Positions 10,649 through 21,623 of a DNA stretch of 64,000 bases are shown here, one piece after another. This DNA is from Microthyrium microscopicum (Eukaryota; Ascomycota; Dothideomycetes; Microthyriales; Microthyriaceae). The translations under genes and the position numbers were made by a program. Where the stretch lies: the NCBI GenBank assembly GCA_010405405.1, contig MU004231.1, forward strand, positions 2,223,249 through 2,287,248, written 5' to 3'. The notes beneath the pieces were generated by a model. It searched no databases. It had not been told where the DNA came from and worked only from the letters and a program-made list of their open reading frames with translations. The stretch's first letter is position 1, and every line of letters begins with the position of its first letter.

Positions 10649-10794
10649 TACATGTTGTACGCATGTTAAAGGTCGTAGAAGCCACGTCATACAGATATTG
10701 AAGAATTTGTATTCATGTATTATCATTCTCCAGCGCCAACGCAATGCAAAAATGCCAATTCGTGATGATATGCCTTCATTTCGTTGTAGACCAG

Positions 10795-11357
10795 TTAGAC
10801 ACCGAGCGCTTGCTTCATATATGCCTTGACCGTCGTCTCATACTGCTGCCGATGATCACGCCACATCTTCGCCGCCTCGATGTTCGCTGGACTCTCATCA
10901 TTCGGCTCAGCCAACAAACTCATCACGCTTATCAATATCTTTTCCACGCTTTGGATCGGGCTCCAGCGCTCACTCGCGAGCTCGTAGTGGTTTGGATCGT
11001 CCCCTGCTGGGTGCAGAATGGATATGCACACCTTGCCATCTGGATACACTACAGATCGCATTAGCATACACTCTCTTCTCAAACACTATCATGGGTTTAA
11101 TTACCATTTGGATGCCACATCTTATGCACAAACCGCATCGTCGGCGGCTTCAGCGGGTAGTCATCAGGAAACTTGAGCTCCGCTTCAAAAACTCCGCCTT
11201 CAAATGGCGTACCTTCTGGCCCGTTGAAGAGGGCGATCCAGTTGAAGTAGTCGTCTTCGTCGGCGGGACCGGCGACGATGCCGTCGGGTGGGTCGGCGGT
11301 TATGCCTTCGTATTCGTGGCGGAGACGCTTGAAGGCGACGCGGTTGTTGCGGGACAT
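10795..11357 (-). CDS. UBC7: Ubiquitin-conjugating enzyme E2, Ubc7 type
   Basis: E2 enzyme of ER-associated degradation, taking ubiquitin from E1 and passing it to membrane E3 ligases. Exons 11357-11105 and 11048-10795, with a 56-nt intron splitting the Val codon after WHPN; 168 aa. The UBC fold covers the whole protein. It has HPN, the active-site Cys92 in GKVCISILH, and the acidic insertion [14 protein letters not shown] just after the active site that marks the Ubc7/Ubc15/Cdc34 class. The start at [10 protein letters not shown] fits family length. In-frame codons upstream lack a better ATG. Confidence 0.95.
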
Positions 11358-11845
11358 TGTTGAGGTATAGGTTGTGCGACGGAAGGGATAGATGGCTTGA
11401 GCGGTGAGGCAGTGGGCTGAGATGGTGTACTGTATAATTGCTGGGTCGGTAATTGGTAGGTGGTTGTAGGAACTGAGTGTGGCCTGGTACAGAGCATGTG
11501 GTGATAGGTGTTTGCATGTCATAGGGGCGATATATGAATCAAACTGGGGGCTATAGGTACTAATGTAGGTACTTCTCACGTTCTGTACACAGGAGAATCA
11601 TGAGATCACAAAATGTTGCGTGGAGAATTACCTTAGAGTCACTGTGCTGATACTGTGATACGAGATGATTTAGAAGAGAAGAGACTTGAATCATACTTTT
11701 GACACTCAAATTAGAAGCAACTACTTCAAACTTGATAAATGATTACACTTTCTATTGCCTAGCCGATGGCCATCTTGGGCCATGTAGAGGTAGTCTGTAG
11801 ACAAAGCGGTTGATGTCTATAGACTATCCCACTTTCTTGTCCTCT
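11358..11845. other. UBC7 upstream region
   Basis: Contains the UBC7 promoter and, further out, the 3' side of the next minus-strand gene. No other feature seen. Confidence 0.5.
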
Positions 11846-12499
11846 TCAAGCTTGCGGTTTAGTTCGGTACTTCTTTGGTACGTAGTCGAAATTAGTTTCT
11901 TTCTGCTCTGAGGGTCGTTCCTTTCCTTGCTGTGCACGTTCCTGACGTTCTCTCGCCAATCGTTCATTCCAAGTTACATAATGGTAATCAGTCCTATACC
12001 ATTCAGGCTTTGTTTCTGGGCGAGCAGGCAAATACGGTTTGACCTTGGCCTCCTGTTCAAGTCGGCGGTGTTTGGGTATCCAGTTAAACAATTCGTCCGC
12101 CCTATCTTGCTCCTCGTCGTGTTGATCAGGGCCCCAGACATCTTCGTAATGCACCCAGTTGAACAATGTGGCCTCCGCTTTTTTCATATTTTCTTTCGTT
12201 CGTTCCATCCATGCTCGTTCCCTCCGAGTTTTATACTCATAATCAGTCTTGTCCCCCAAGCGATCAGTTTCCTTCGGCCACCTCATGCTGGCGTGCTTGG
12301 GTAAGTTCGCTAGGCGCTTTCCCTCCTCATCGAGTCGTCTCCATTCGGGCTTGTAGTCAAAGTTTGTTGTTGTCTGTTCCGGTTCCTTTCTTTTGACGTG
12401 CTCTTTGCCTCGAGCATATAGCTGTCTGGGGGATGACGACTCGCTACTATCGTCAACATGTTTCTCTTCAAGCAGGATTGAGCTTGGGCACTCACCCAT
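11846..12499 (-). CDS. Charged repeat protein, function unknown
   Basis: Single exon, 217 aa, no signal peptide or membrane helix. After a Ser-rich head of about 25 residues it is built from short aromatic-charged motifs. One type is T-[ND]-[FY]-x-Y (TNFDYKPEW, TDYEYKTRRER, TDYHYVTWNER, TNFDYVPKKYR). The other is LFNW (LFNWVHYEDVW, LFNWIPKHRRL). Spacers are rich in Arg, Glu and Lys. The order is nearly mirror-symmetric: TNFDY, TDYEY, LFNW, LFNW, TDYHY, TNFDY. The composition suggests a soluble scaffold or nucleic-acid-associated protein, which is inference only. I do not recognise a named domain. Confidence 0.65.
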   Translation of the reverse strand: MGECPSSILLEEKHVDDSSESSSPRQLYARGKEHVKRKEPEQTTTNFDYKPEWRRLDEEGKRLANLPKHASMRWPKETDRLGDKTDYEYKTRRERAWMERTKENMKKAEATLFNWVHYEDVWGPDQHDEEQDRADELFNWIPKHRRLEQEAKVKPYLPARPETKPEWYRTDYHYVTWNERLARERQERAQQGKERPSEQKETNFDYVPKKYRTKPQA

Positions 12500-12547
12500 G
12501 GCTGCCTAGACCTTTGGATTCACAGCACTTTGCAAATTCGTTATGAT

Positions 12548-12959
12548 TCACTCGGTTTCCTGATGGTCCAGCGCTGCCTTGACACAATCCACGAAAGGCG
12601 TGGTGGTAAGTCTTTGCACCAAAGGAGTAATCTTTAGGGTGAACTTGGCGACAGCACTGCTGCGTGGCTGCGTCATCGGCTGGTCCACCTCCACGGGGAG
12701 ATCTGGCGTTGTTAGCAAGCTTGTAAGTCGAAGCTGTTGAGAATACGGTCGAGGGCTGTAGGTGACCTCAGATGGACCAGTCTTCACCATATCAGGTCTC
12801 TTGGAGACATTTCGTTTTGCAGTGATCTGCAGTAGACCTTTTGGGCCGTGATGGCACCTGAAATGCTGGGATGGGAAGGTCTACTTACATTGTGCACCAA
12901 GCTAATTCTCCTGCCGCCGCAAGGCCACAGAAGATGCTAGCAAAAGCTACTGCCTTCAT
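12548..12959 (-). CDS. Possible small secreted protein
   Basis: The first ATG (12959) opens a clear signal peptide, MKAVAFASIFCGLAAAG, followed by ELAWCT. To reach the 80-codon frame ending at 12548, a gtaagt donor at 12888 must join the acceptor at 12858. This gives 126 aa with a WCTMCHHG (CxxC) start and a basic, Ser/Thr-rich body. That intron would be only 31 nt, shorter than the fungal norm. Two other acceptors give peptides of about 38 aa. Either the model is wrong, the gene is broken, or the intron is unusually short. No family recognised. Confidence 0.35.
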
Positions 12960-14174
12960 GATGGTTGCCTGTAGCCTTTTCAGTCGCTTTTCTACAAGTA
13001 AGTGTGGAGAAAGTGTACTTCGTGGTGTATTGTTTCCAAGCGAAACACGGTGCAAGTTTTGGAGAAAGGTATGAATTATCTCCTCCTTGTGGTATTTAAA
13101 TATTTCTGTGTTCTGACAAAAAGATTGGTAAATGTTATCTTAGCTGACCATAGAGAGCTATTGACATATAGAAGGGCTCACACCATATGGGGCCTTTCGC
13201 GATGATTTTTATAGTGTCAACCATATGATAATGCACGGCCGTCAACGTATCGCACAACTGATGAGAGAGGAAGAGAGGATAATGCTGAATTGGTGCAAGA
13301 GAAGAATCTTTACTATTCAAATGATATCAAAATTGAGTAATCACAGGTCGTGATGCTCTTGAATTTACGCAGTGATGCTCTTGACTCCTTGAGAGTAGAT
13401 AGTAGAAATCTGGTGCTAGCCCTGTTGTAACTATCAGGCTGGCAAAACCGCAAGATTTGTTTAGGGTACCGCATGTGGAAATAGAACCTCAACAGATTAG
13501 CCACGGAGCATCAGAATAAAAGAGGGGTTCCAAGAACTATGAGATAATGGTGAAGTGGCCAGGTGTAACTTAATCTTGATTGTGGGACCGATCGAAGCAT
13601 TCGGACAAGAGATCATGGTCCGCACTAGAACAAGGCAACAGCTGCAATAGTATCTACTTGATAGGAACACGACTGTGTTTATGAAGAGACTGTGAGACGA
13701 ATACAGGCAGGAGAGGAACACTGAAGTAAAATTAAAGTTTGCAGCAGCCGGCACTACCAACCCGGGTTTGTTTCTTGATCACTCATCACCAGTCAGACAA
13801 CAGTCAGGGCTGAATGATGACTTTTGATGATTACAACTTTGATATGACAATCATTATCGCCCGCTACCAGTTCCTGACATGAGCTTTGAAAAAACAAAAA
13901 GTGCTTAAACTCTGCCAAGTATCAGTGTCAGTGAATGTGGAGAAATTTGGCATGGAGATACGAACCGGGATTTATCTCGATCGATTATTCACGTCGAGTA
14001 ATCAATAGCCCTTGCGAAATGCTGTTCAAGTGATCGGGCTGGTATGGTATCTACTTAGGTATATATATTGGTGTCTGCTTTCTTTATTTACAAGATCAAA
14101 TCATTCCAGACAGATTCGAAGCTTTAGAACAACAAAAGTTTTCCCAACACTTTACCCACAACTTCCAAACGATT
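12960..14174. other. Divergent intergenic region before SDR gene
   Basis: Holds the promoter of the SDR gene, with a TATA-like tatatata at 14060 and a probable 5' UTR. Minus-strand open frames at 13313-13760 have no recognisable domain and no coding-like composition. Nothing else seen. Confidence 0.4.
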
Positions 14175-15087
14175 ATGCCTTCGTACTTCATTACTGGCGC
14201 AGGACGAGGACTCGGCCTTGCGTTCACTAAAGAACTGGTGAGCTTTCCTTTAGCAACTTCTCAGACGCTGCACACCATGTACTAATCTAGCCAAAGCTCC
14301 AAGATCCAAAGAATCATGTCATCGCCAGTGCTCGCAACCCATCAGGTTCTAAAGGCCTCCAAGAACTCATCACCAAATACCCCAAAAATCAACTCTCTCT
14401 CGTCCAACTTGACGTGACCGACGAAAAGAGCATCGCCAATGCCGTAAAGGAAACTGAAGAGCTCGCCCCAAATGGAATCGACAATTTCATCTCCAATGCG
14501 GGTATTGCCAGCGATGAACTAATCCCATTCTCCGACGTGTAAGTCCGCAAGTCAGAAGCTTGCCAACGGACCGAGCTAACACGAGATACAGCGACTTGAA
14601 GACTTTTGGCGAAGATCTCAACTTTCAGCTCGTCGCCACTATCTCACTCTTCCGCGCTTTCCTACCACTGATCAAGAAAAGCGAGCAGAAGAAAGTACTG
14701 GTATTGACCAGTGTGCTTGGCTCGATTGAGCTGGGTATTGGAATGCCGGGATTGGCGAACACCTACTCTATCATGAAGGCGGGCTTGAATATGTGAGTAT
14801 TTCCATGGCATACGGTGTAATGTAAGACTAACAAAGATAGGCTATGGCGCAAGTGGGCAGCTGAGTTGAAAGGCGATAAAGTTACCGTTGTGCTCATTCA
14901 CCCTGGCTGGGTTGGAGAAACTGATATGGGAGGAACTATTGGGCCTTACATGGAGAAGTACGCCCCTGATGTGCTCAATGTGCCGGAGGTGGAGTCTGCG
15001 ACTGGTTGTATGAAGGTCTTGAAGGAGGCTACTTTCGAGCAGACGGGGTCGTTCTTTGTCTATGATGGAAGCTCTTTGCCGTGGTAG
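14175..15087 (+). CDS. Short-chain dehydrogenase/reductase
   Basis: NAD(P)H-dependent oxidoreductase of the classical SDR family, close in length and layout to C-factor/sniffer-like carbonyl reductases. Four exons: 14175-14237, 14291-14538, 14592-14792, 14841-15087; 252 aa. The glycine motif TGAGRGLG is at residues 7-14 and the NAG motif near residue 90. Catalytic Ser is near 144 (TSVLGS), and Tyr162 and Lys166 form YSIMK. HPGWVGETDMGG after beta-strand 6 is typical. No signal peptide, so probably cytosolic. Substrate cannot be told. No biosynthetic partner genes lie beside it. Confidence 0.9.
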
Positions 15088-15381
15088 GTTGGCGAGTAAA
15101 TCGATGGGAGGTAGTACTACCAGCGCGAGATATGTTGGCTGTGACAGAAGGTATCTGATAATGAGAACAGAATTATAGCACTATGATAGAATGATTAATG
15201 TACAAAAATATTTCTACCCATGTGAATAACTTGAAAACGGTTTCATAATTGCCATAAGATTCTGGGTTAATCATGGGGTATATCTACCAGCCCAATCCCA
15301 GGCTGCTCACATAGCTTCTTTTAAAGGATACATCTATTCTACATGCTCGCTAACAGTGCTTTTCATTTTGATTCACAGGGC

Positions 15382-17761
15382 TTAAAGTGCAATCGGCGAC
15401 CCAAAGGTAAATGACCGCTGGCTTCCACTCATCGTCGCCCAAAGAGTAAGCGGATCACTGCCAACCTGCTCACTCGTTACAGCGCCGTTTCCGTCCGCCG
15501 TAGCAGGGCCGGGGAATGTCACTGGGATGGGCACAGAGCAAGTGTTGCTGGTGGTGGTCAGACTTGCGCCGGAGATGGATTTGCCATCTGCGGAGAGTGT
15601 CCAGCTGAGTAGAGGAGCGCATGCACTGGAAACAGGTTAGATAAATGCAGGTATTGAAAGACGAACGAACTTACTCGCGAGTCATGCGATTCCGCATATC
15701 CGTCGCCAGATCGTCGTGCTTGAGCGTTATGAGTGGCCAGTTGGTCAGGCGGCTCATTTCTTGCGTGATAACTTCGGTCCAGATTTGCAGGAGCGACAAA
15801 GTGCCGGTTACGGAGCCAACGGTGAATGAGTCGACGTCGCCTGTACGGAGGTTGGCTTGATGGAACATGAAACTACGACTATCAGTTACTACTTCAGTAT
15901 CCTATTTTCGCATGAACTTACGCGTCATGGCGCAGAGCAAAGAGACTTCGGGTGTAGGTTGTCTTGGAGAATTGCAGGAGGTAGTTGAAATCGCCGGAGC
16001 CACCAGAAGTGTTGACCCATTCGTCGAGGGTGCAAGAGGCGACCGCGCAATTGTAATAGATGGGTAGGGACCAGCGAGGCATAATGGTCAGACCGGCATA
16101 TCCGTTGTTGGCAACGTTGCTGATCAGTGGCCAGTGCTCGTTGTCCTAGCGAGATGGTAAGTACTGTGTCGTAAATAAGTGTGAATGGCATGATGATGGA
16201 CTTACGGTGTTTCGTAGTGGAGGGCGGCTGTTATCGCCCATCGCTGCGGTAATGCCATTGTCCATCCAAGCCTTGATAGCATCTCCGTTATGAAGACCGG
16301 TAATGGCAGGAGGAATAAGACCTTTGGAAGAGAAAACGCCGGCATCGAGTCCAACCTGCTTTAACCACGCCTGGTTCCATGTAATCTCGTGGACAATATC
16401 CGAGTATGTCGCATTATTCTCGTTTTCATGTGTGAAGGTGTGCGAGATATGGAAATAAGCATCTCGATTGGCGGGAGTTAGGAACCAAACAAGGAGAGTA
16501 TCTTGCTTCGCACAGGCAAGGGTCCAAGGATATGTGGTTGGAGTAGTTGGCCAAAGACTAGTTCCCGTGCCCAGTGCCTTTTGGAACTCCAATGGTGGGT
16601 CGGCGGGCTGATCCAGAGAAATCATACCGGCAGGATCGCAGACTCCGGAATAGTTGGAATCGATGGCCCATTCGATGTTTCCATTGCCGTTGTGTCCAAG
16701 CTCCATAACATATTTTGACCCTGCGGGAAGGCGAGTATTAATGTCCTTCATCCAGGCAACGTGATTATCCAAGTCAGTTGGTCGCAGACGGAATCGATCT
16801 CCAGCTGGTTCATACACATAAGTGCTGAGTTGAACGTCATCAACTTGAGTGCTGAAATAGATTCGTCTCCGACCAAGGAAAAGGCCTCTTGTCATCCAGT
16901 GGATATGAGCGTGTTGAAGGTATGCAGAGGTTTGGGACCAGTCTGTAGCAAAACTTGTGAACCAGACGAATTGTTGACGACCTCCAGTGAAGGTATTGAT
17001 GACTGCGGCGGTAGTTGTGGTGGCAAATTGGCCGTCTGAACTGGGGGCGAACTGAGCAACCTCTTTTGCGATTGATGAGTCGGTAATGACTGCGGGATAA
17101 TGATATAGACCAGCAGTTGAGATTCCAGCTCCCCTAGGACATGTCAGAAGATAGTTCACTACCAACTCGTATGACTTACGCCTTCAATTGAGCAGTGGGA
17201 AAGGAGCTGACATCTGAGAAGCTGACGAGCTGCTCAACACCAGCGTTACAACAACCAGTGCTAGCAATTGCAGTGGTAGTGCCTAGGACATATTAGCATG
17301 TCACAACAGCGGGAGATACGAGATTACTTACCAAATTCCACGTTGGGATACACGTCTATTCTGACCATGCGAACACCAAATGCGGTTTGATAGTCGTACA
17401 TAGTTTGCATTTGATCCGTTGTCAAGGCACTGTGCCATCCTGTACCATCGGTATATCCATATGACACTTCACTAAGAACGATGATACCACCATAGTTGCC
17501 CTTCGTAGCTGTAGAGTTGAGGGTTGGTAATGTGACGCCAGTTTGAGGAACGAGGACAAGCTGATATGGTATTCCATGAGCGTTGAGTCCAGATGTTGCT
17601 GTATATGAAGTTGTTGCATCGCGAGCAAAGACCAGAACCGTACTAGCTATTTGTTTTGCGCCTGTAGTTGTGGTATTCGTACATACTTGAGCAGATACTG
17701 ATGAAGACAAGAGAGTGTATGCTAAAAAGAATGGTCCAATGATCTGCGAGAAATGGCGCAT
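15382..17761 (-). CDS. Agd3-like polysaccharide deacetylase (CE18)
   Basis: Secreted metal-dependent deacetylase of the family of Aspergillus Agd3, which deacetylates the adhesive exopolysaccharide galactosaminogalactan. Six exons: 17761-17332, 17282-17180, 17133-16206, 16145-15922, 15872-15675, 15625-15382; 708 aa, with coherent frame across all junctions. Signal peptide is about residues 1-24. The catalytic domain shows the metal-binding Asp pair in TQVDDVQLS (about 276-277) and HTFTHE (about 409-414), the two-histidine motif. Several N-glycosylation sequons are present. The C-terminal third resembles a beta-rich accessory domain. No other exopolysaccharide-cluster gene (epimerase, synthase, glycoside hydrolase) is adjacent. 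Substrate by analogy only. Confidence 0.88.
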
Positions 17762-19030
17762 CTCTAAACTTGGGACACTCCAATTAAGGATCCCAATGAA
17801 TATTAAAAAGGATTAAAAAGAAGGGAAGGAGGAAGAAAGTCGTTAGTATTAATGAGAGAAGAACGACTGGAACAATACAGAGCGAAGACGACGTGAGCAC
17901 TGAGAAAGGACGGAGTAAAAGAGTCGCAAAGGACTGACTGCAAGTCAACATCCTCTCTCCACTTTTGGACGTGATTCTTGTGCTCAGGAGAGTGGCAGAC
18001 GCCAAAATCGTGGCACCAAGACAGGCCGCAAAAGTCTTCTTGCTAGGCTGCCTGGATCGTTACGACTAAGCATTGGATATACATTACTATTGGCAGCAAA
18101 AGCTAGCAGCTTGGCTCTTTCGCAGGAAAGGATTGGCTAACTAAAGCAAGTTTGGATGTTTTGTAAGAAAAATGGCATGAGGCAAGCCAAATGAAGCCAA
18201 AAACAGCATCGTGTTGATCGAAGAGTCTGGCCAGAAAGGGGCTAGAAGGCAAGCCACGCGAGGGGATTGGGCCAATGCGGCTCGCGGAGCACCCGAAAAA
18301 GTCTTGACATTTCAGGTGAACCTGGGAGACTTGGACAATGGGTTCCTGACAAGCAAAACTAGTGCAGGAACCAGAAGCAATTCAATAGTCAACTGTCATG
18401 GCTGCTGTTGTTCTTGGCAAGAGATGCATTACGCAGACAGCAATTTCGCGACCAGGTGACAGACTAGAAAGTATGGAGATTTCCTTGGATGTAAATGATA
18501 GTAAAAGGACATTGCGGTTTCAGACTTTCAGTTAGAGTAGGATACCAGAATTCGAATGATATCTCTCCCGTTCCACAACTCTTCTCAGAAACATTGGAGA
18601 TCTTGGGCGCGAATCGCGAGATGATGTCGATCTTGATGATGGTCAAAGTTCAAAAGTGGTAACCGAGATGGGTTTGCGTGTGTCAGCAATGTCAATGACA
18701 GCTCGGCGCTAGCTTGGGAGTAGATTCTAGACCCAATACACGTGAAGTTCAACCTTCCAAGGCCCATCATAGGCCTGTTGTAACTCCATAACTTGATGTG
18801 GCGTTGGTAAGGCAGCGCATCTTTTCGGCCGGCTTGTGGGCTTACCCTTCGACGTGGGGCTTGGTCCTGGACTCCTGGCCGCTTGGAAGACTGTAAAAGC
18901 AATAAATATCGCGTGTTCACTGTTGACACGCTCTTCCAAGTGGTACACTGGTAAGGCTTGGAAATATGTCATGTGGAGGGCGAACGAGTTGCAAATTCTC
19001 AGACAAAGACTTCTCTAGTCTGCTACTGGT
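17762..19030. other. Long intergenic region upstream of deacetylase gene
   Basis: Promoter side of the deacetylase gene (a purine-rich stretch lies at 17800-17860). Short open frames on both strands have no recognisable domains. Nothing firm seen. Confidence 0.4.
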
Positions 19031-19265
19031 ATCCCTTAACCTACATCGACGTTGCGGCTTGAGCTAGCAAACCCCGACAGCCAGTGACAAACCAAGCTGT
19101 CAGCCACTTTTCAACATTAGCGTTGAATTATTTTGTATGTGAAGGGGTGATTTTGGGTGTGTTTTCGGGGCTGAGGCGTATTTTACCTTGGAAATCTTGC
19201 CTTCTTGAGTAAGGCGCCCGCGCACTAATGCAACGTCGATTTCTAGCGCGGATAGGTTAAGGGAT
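19031..19265. mobile_element. MITE-like inverted-repeat element
   Basis: About 235 bp bounded by perfect 13-bp inverted repeats: atcccttaaccta at 19031-19043 and its complement at 19253-19265. A second inverted pair, atcgacgttgc at 19045-19055 and its complement at 19230-19240, continues the symmetry with a 12-bp gap offset. There is no coding capacity. This is the build of a non-autonomous DNA transposon. I cannot see a clear target duplication, so the class is open. Confidence 0.45.
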
Positions 19266-19651
19266 CGAATGGGTACAAGATCTGTGAAATGAAATCTGTT
19301 GTCAGGTTTGGAAACCGAGTGACTGGGTAGACGACAATCAGTCCCTCCTTGTCTGCTACCATTCCACTACCAAAGGGCAAAGAGATGTATGATGCCACAG
19401 AAGCATTTCTTGGAACTGGTATCAGGGGAAATCCAGCAAACGATTCTTGATAGACGCTCGCTGGAACTTGACAAGCGCGCGCTCGTGCGACCCGTTCTGC
19501 CGGTGTCGGCCATTGATTCTTGCATGTGCGGCTTGCATCGGGATTTACTCATAGCCCGAACATATCGATAAGATTTTTTTAAGAATGACTCTTGCTGGCA
19601 TCTATATTTGTCCCGATACATGCATCTTCACGTTTGAGGATTCGCTAGATC

Positions 19652-20511
19652 ATGACACAGGTTGAGCAATTAACTGTCGGCGTGCTCGCCTTACAAGGAG
19701 CTTTCAGCGAGCACATACAACTTTTACGGAAAGCTGCCGTAACATTAAACGCAGGTGGCGCAACCGCGCAATGGAAATTCACAGAAGTTCGCACAGCAGA
19801 GGAGTTGGCGAGTTGTGATGCGCTGATCGTACCTGGTGGCGAGAGCACTGCTATTAGCCTAGTAGCTGCCCGCAACGGGCTGTTGGATAACTTGCGCGAC
19901 TTTGTCAAGTACCTCATTCTCTCCTCTATCAGAAGTCGAACTAATGGGCGGCCAGGGTAAAGCGAAAACCAACCTGGGGAACATGCGCCGGCCTGATCTT
20001 GCTCGCCGAGTCTGCAAATCGAACCAAGAAGGGCGGCCAAGAACTCATCGGAGGACTGGATGTGCGAGTGAATCGCAACCATTTTGGACGGCAAACGGAG
20101 AGTTTCACCACCAACATCGAGTTGCCCTTCCTATCTTCGCTTCCGGAAGGAAATATACCATATCATGCGATATTCATCCGTGCACCTGTGGTGGAAAAGA
20201 TCTTGCCACACGTAGAAGGAATTCAGACGAAGGAGGCCGAGCGAGATGATACCGTTGTGGCGCCATCACTGCAGCCCGAGGAGCAAGTACCGAGAGATCT
20301 AATCAATACTGAAGTAGAAGTTATGGCGAGCTTGATACGGACGGAAAAGCATCCAGGAACTGTACAGCCAAACGAGACTTCATCAGGTGGAGACATTATA
20401 GCCGTACGACAAGGCAACTGTTTCGGGACAAGTTTCCATCCAGAGCTGACTGATGATCCGAGAATCCACGTGTGGTGGCTGCAAGAAATATTGCAGACGT
20501 TGCATAAGTGA
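19652..20511 (+). CDS. PDX2: Pyridoxal 5'-phosphate synthase glutaminase subunit
   Basis: Hydrolyses glutamine and channels ammonia to the Pdx1 synthase for vitamin B6 formation (SNO in yeast). Exons 19652-19908 and 19956-20511; 270 aa; 47-nt intron with a CTAAT branch point. Class I amidotransferase fold: GVLALQGAFSEH near the start, VPGGEST at about 60-66 (oxyanion), nucleophile Cys96 in GTCAGLILL, and His247/Glu249 in FHPEL. RVNRNHFGRQTESF is the family motif. A loop of about 50 residues (about 175-230), rich in Glu and Pro, interrupts the domain before the final strand. That is longer than in bacterial PdxT. The frame and catalytic triad are intact. Confidence 0.95.
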
Positions 20512-20627
20512 TACTTTTCGAAATCAAATGCTCCTATTTTGGAAACATGGGTATCATAGACCTAGAACCGATAAATATCCTGCCAAGGACCGACCGGCTC
20601 CAGCTGCTGCTCTTCACGACGCGAGAC

Positions 20628-21368
20628 CTAGTATTTCGGCCCTGACGTTTCTTCATAGACTCTGCCGTAACCACCGCGACCTGGAACGTGTTAGTGTCAG
20701 GTTTCCAGACAGCATGATTGTCACTATAGAGTGTCTCTTACCTGGATCGTACTCTTCACGATACTCGTCGCGTACTTGCCCACCGGATTTACCACGACTG
20801 CTTCCTGTTAGCTAGATATACAACATAGAGTAGAATAATATACCCATATTGACGTCCCTCGACAAATCCCTCGTCCAAATCTGTTCGAATGATGCGTTCG
20901 TCCAACTTGGTGCCCCCGACATATTTCATACAATCCAGCGCATCCTGATGGTTGTAATATTCGACGAAGCAGAAGCCACATGGGGTCTTTTGGAAGCGAT
21001 CTAGGCCCATGACGAGCCGTTTGATCTCGCCGCACTTGGAGAAGAGTTCGTGGATTTGTTCTTCGGTGGTGTAGAAGGACCTTGCGACTATTAGTATTGC
21101 CAATCGATCGACTGCGAAATGAGTCCATGCAAGTTTCCAACGTAGAGTGTAGTGGCATCTCTCAGCTTGTCTTCCACCTCGGGAGTAGGTGGACGTTCTT
21201 CGCCATCGCGTTCGTCGCGACGTGGTCTTCGCTTCCGCCGAGTCTGTGGTTTCATTTAGCTCCTTCGTCTTGGAAAAGTAGTCCGAAACTGACCTTGCTG
21301 GCAATGTATGAGCTGGCCTTGTCGAGTCGATCGACTGTACTAGTCGAATAAGAGTATGCTAGAGACAT
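20628..21368 (-). CDS. CBC2: Nuclear cap-binding protein subunit 2 (CBP20)
   Basis: Small subunit of the nuclear cap-binding complex, which binds the m7G cap of new transcripts and aids splicing and export. Exons 21368-21294, 21243-21131, 21080-20844, 20797-20742, 20680-20628; 177 aa. One [11 protein letters not shown] (RNP2) and GFCFVEYY (RNP1). The diagnostic C-terminal CBP20 stretch [18 protein letters not shown] is followed by the Arg/Gly tail [20 protein letters not shown]. Joining GNL to SFYTTEEQ requires an intron starting with GC at 21130 (gcatgg...caag), so this is a likely non-canonical GC-AG intron. It is divergent from NUP82 with 255 bp between starts. Confidence 0.92.
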
Positions 21369-21623
21369 GATGATCGCTGGGTGTGTTGCTTGGAGTTTAA
21401 TGGCAGCAAGTTGCTAGGAGAGAAATATAGAAGGAGCTCGGGCCACAAGGAGCATGGGTCGCGCTTTCACCAAACCTAATTCCTGGCGCTAGTCTTCAAT
21501 GTTTGAACGCGACCAAACCGCCAACTCAACAACTTCAACACTACTCACTCCACCAATTGTCGAATTTAGCTCGATCCAGACTGTAAAGCTGCCCCTTTAA
21601 ACTCTGAGGACTCTGCTGTGACG

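Noticed and set aside
10079-10744. Long minus-strand open frame (221 codons) opposite ADE6
   Set aside because: Shadow of a conserved coding region; composition follows ADE6 codon positions and no domain is seen.
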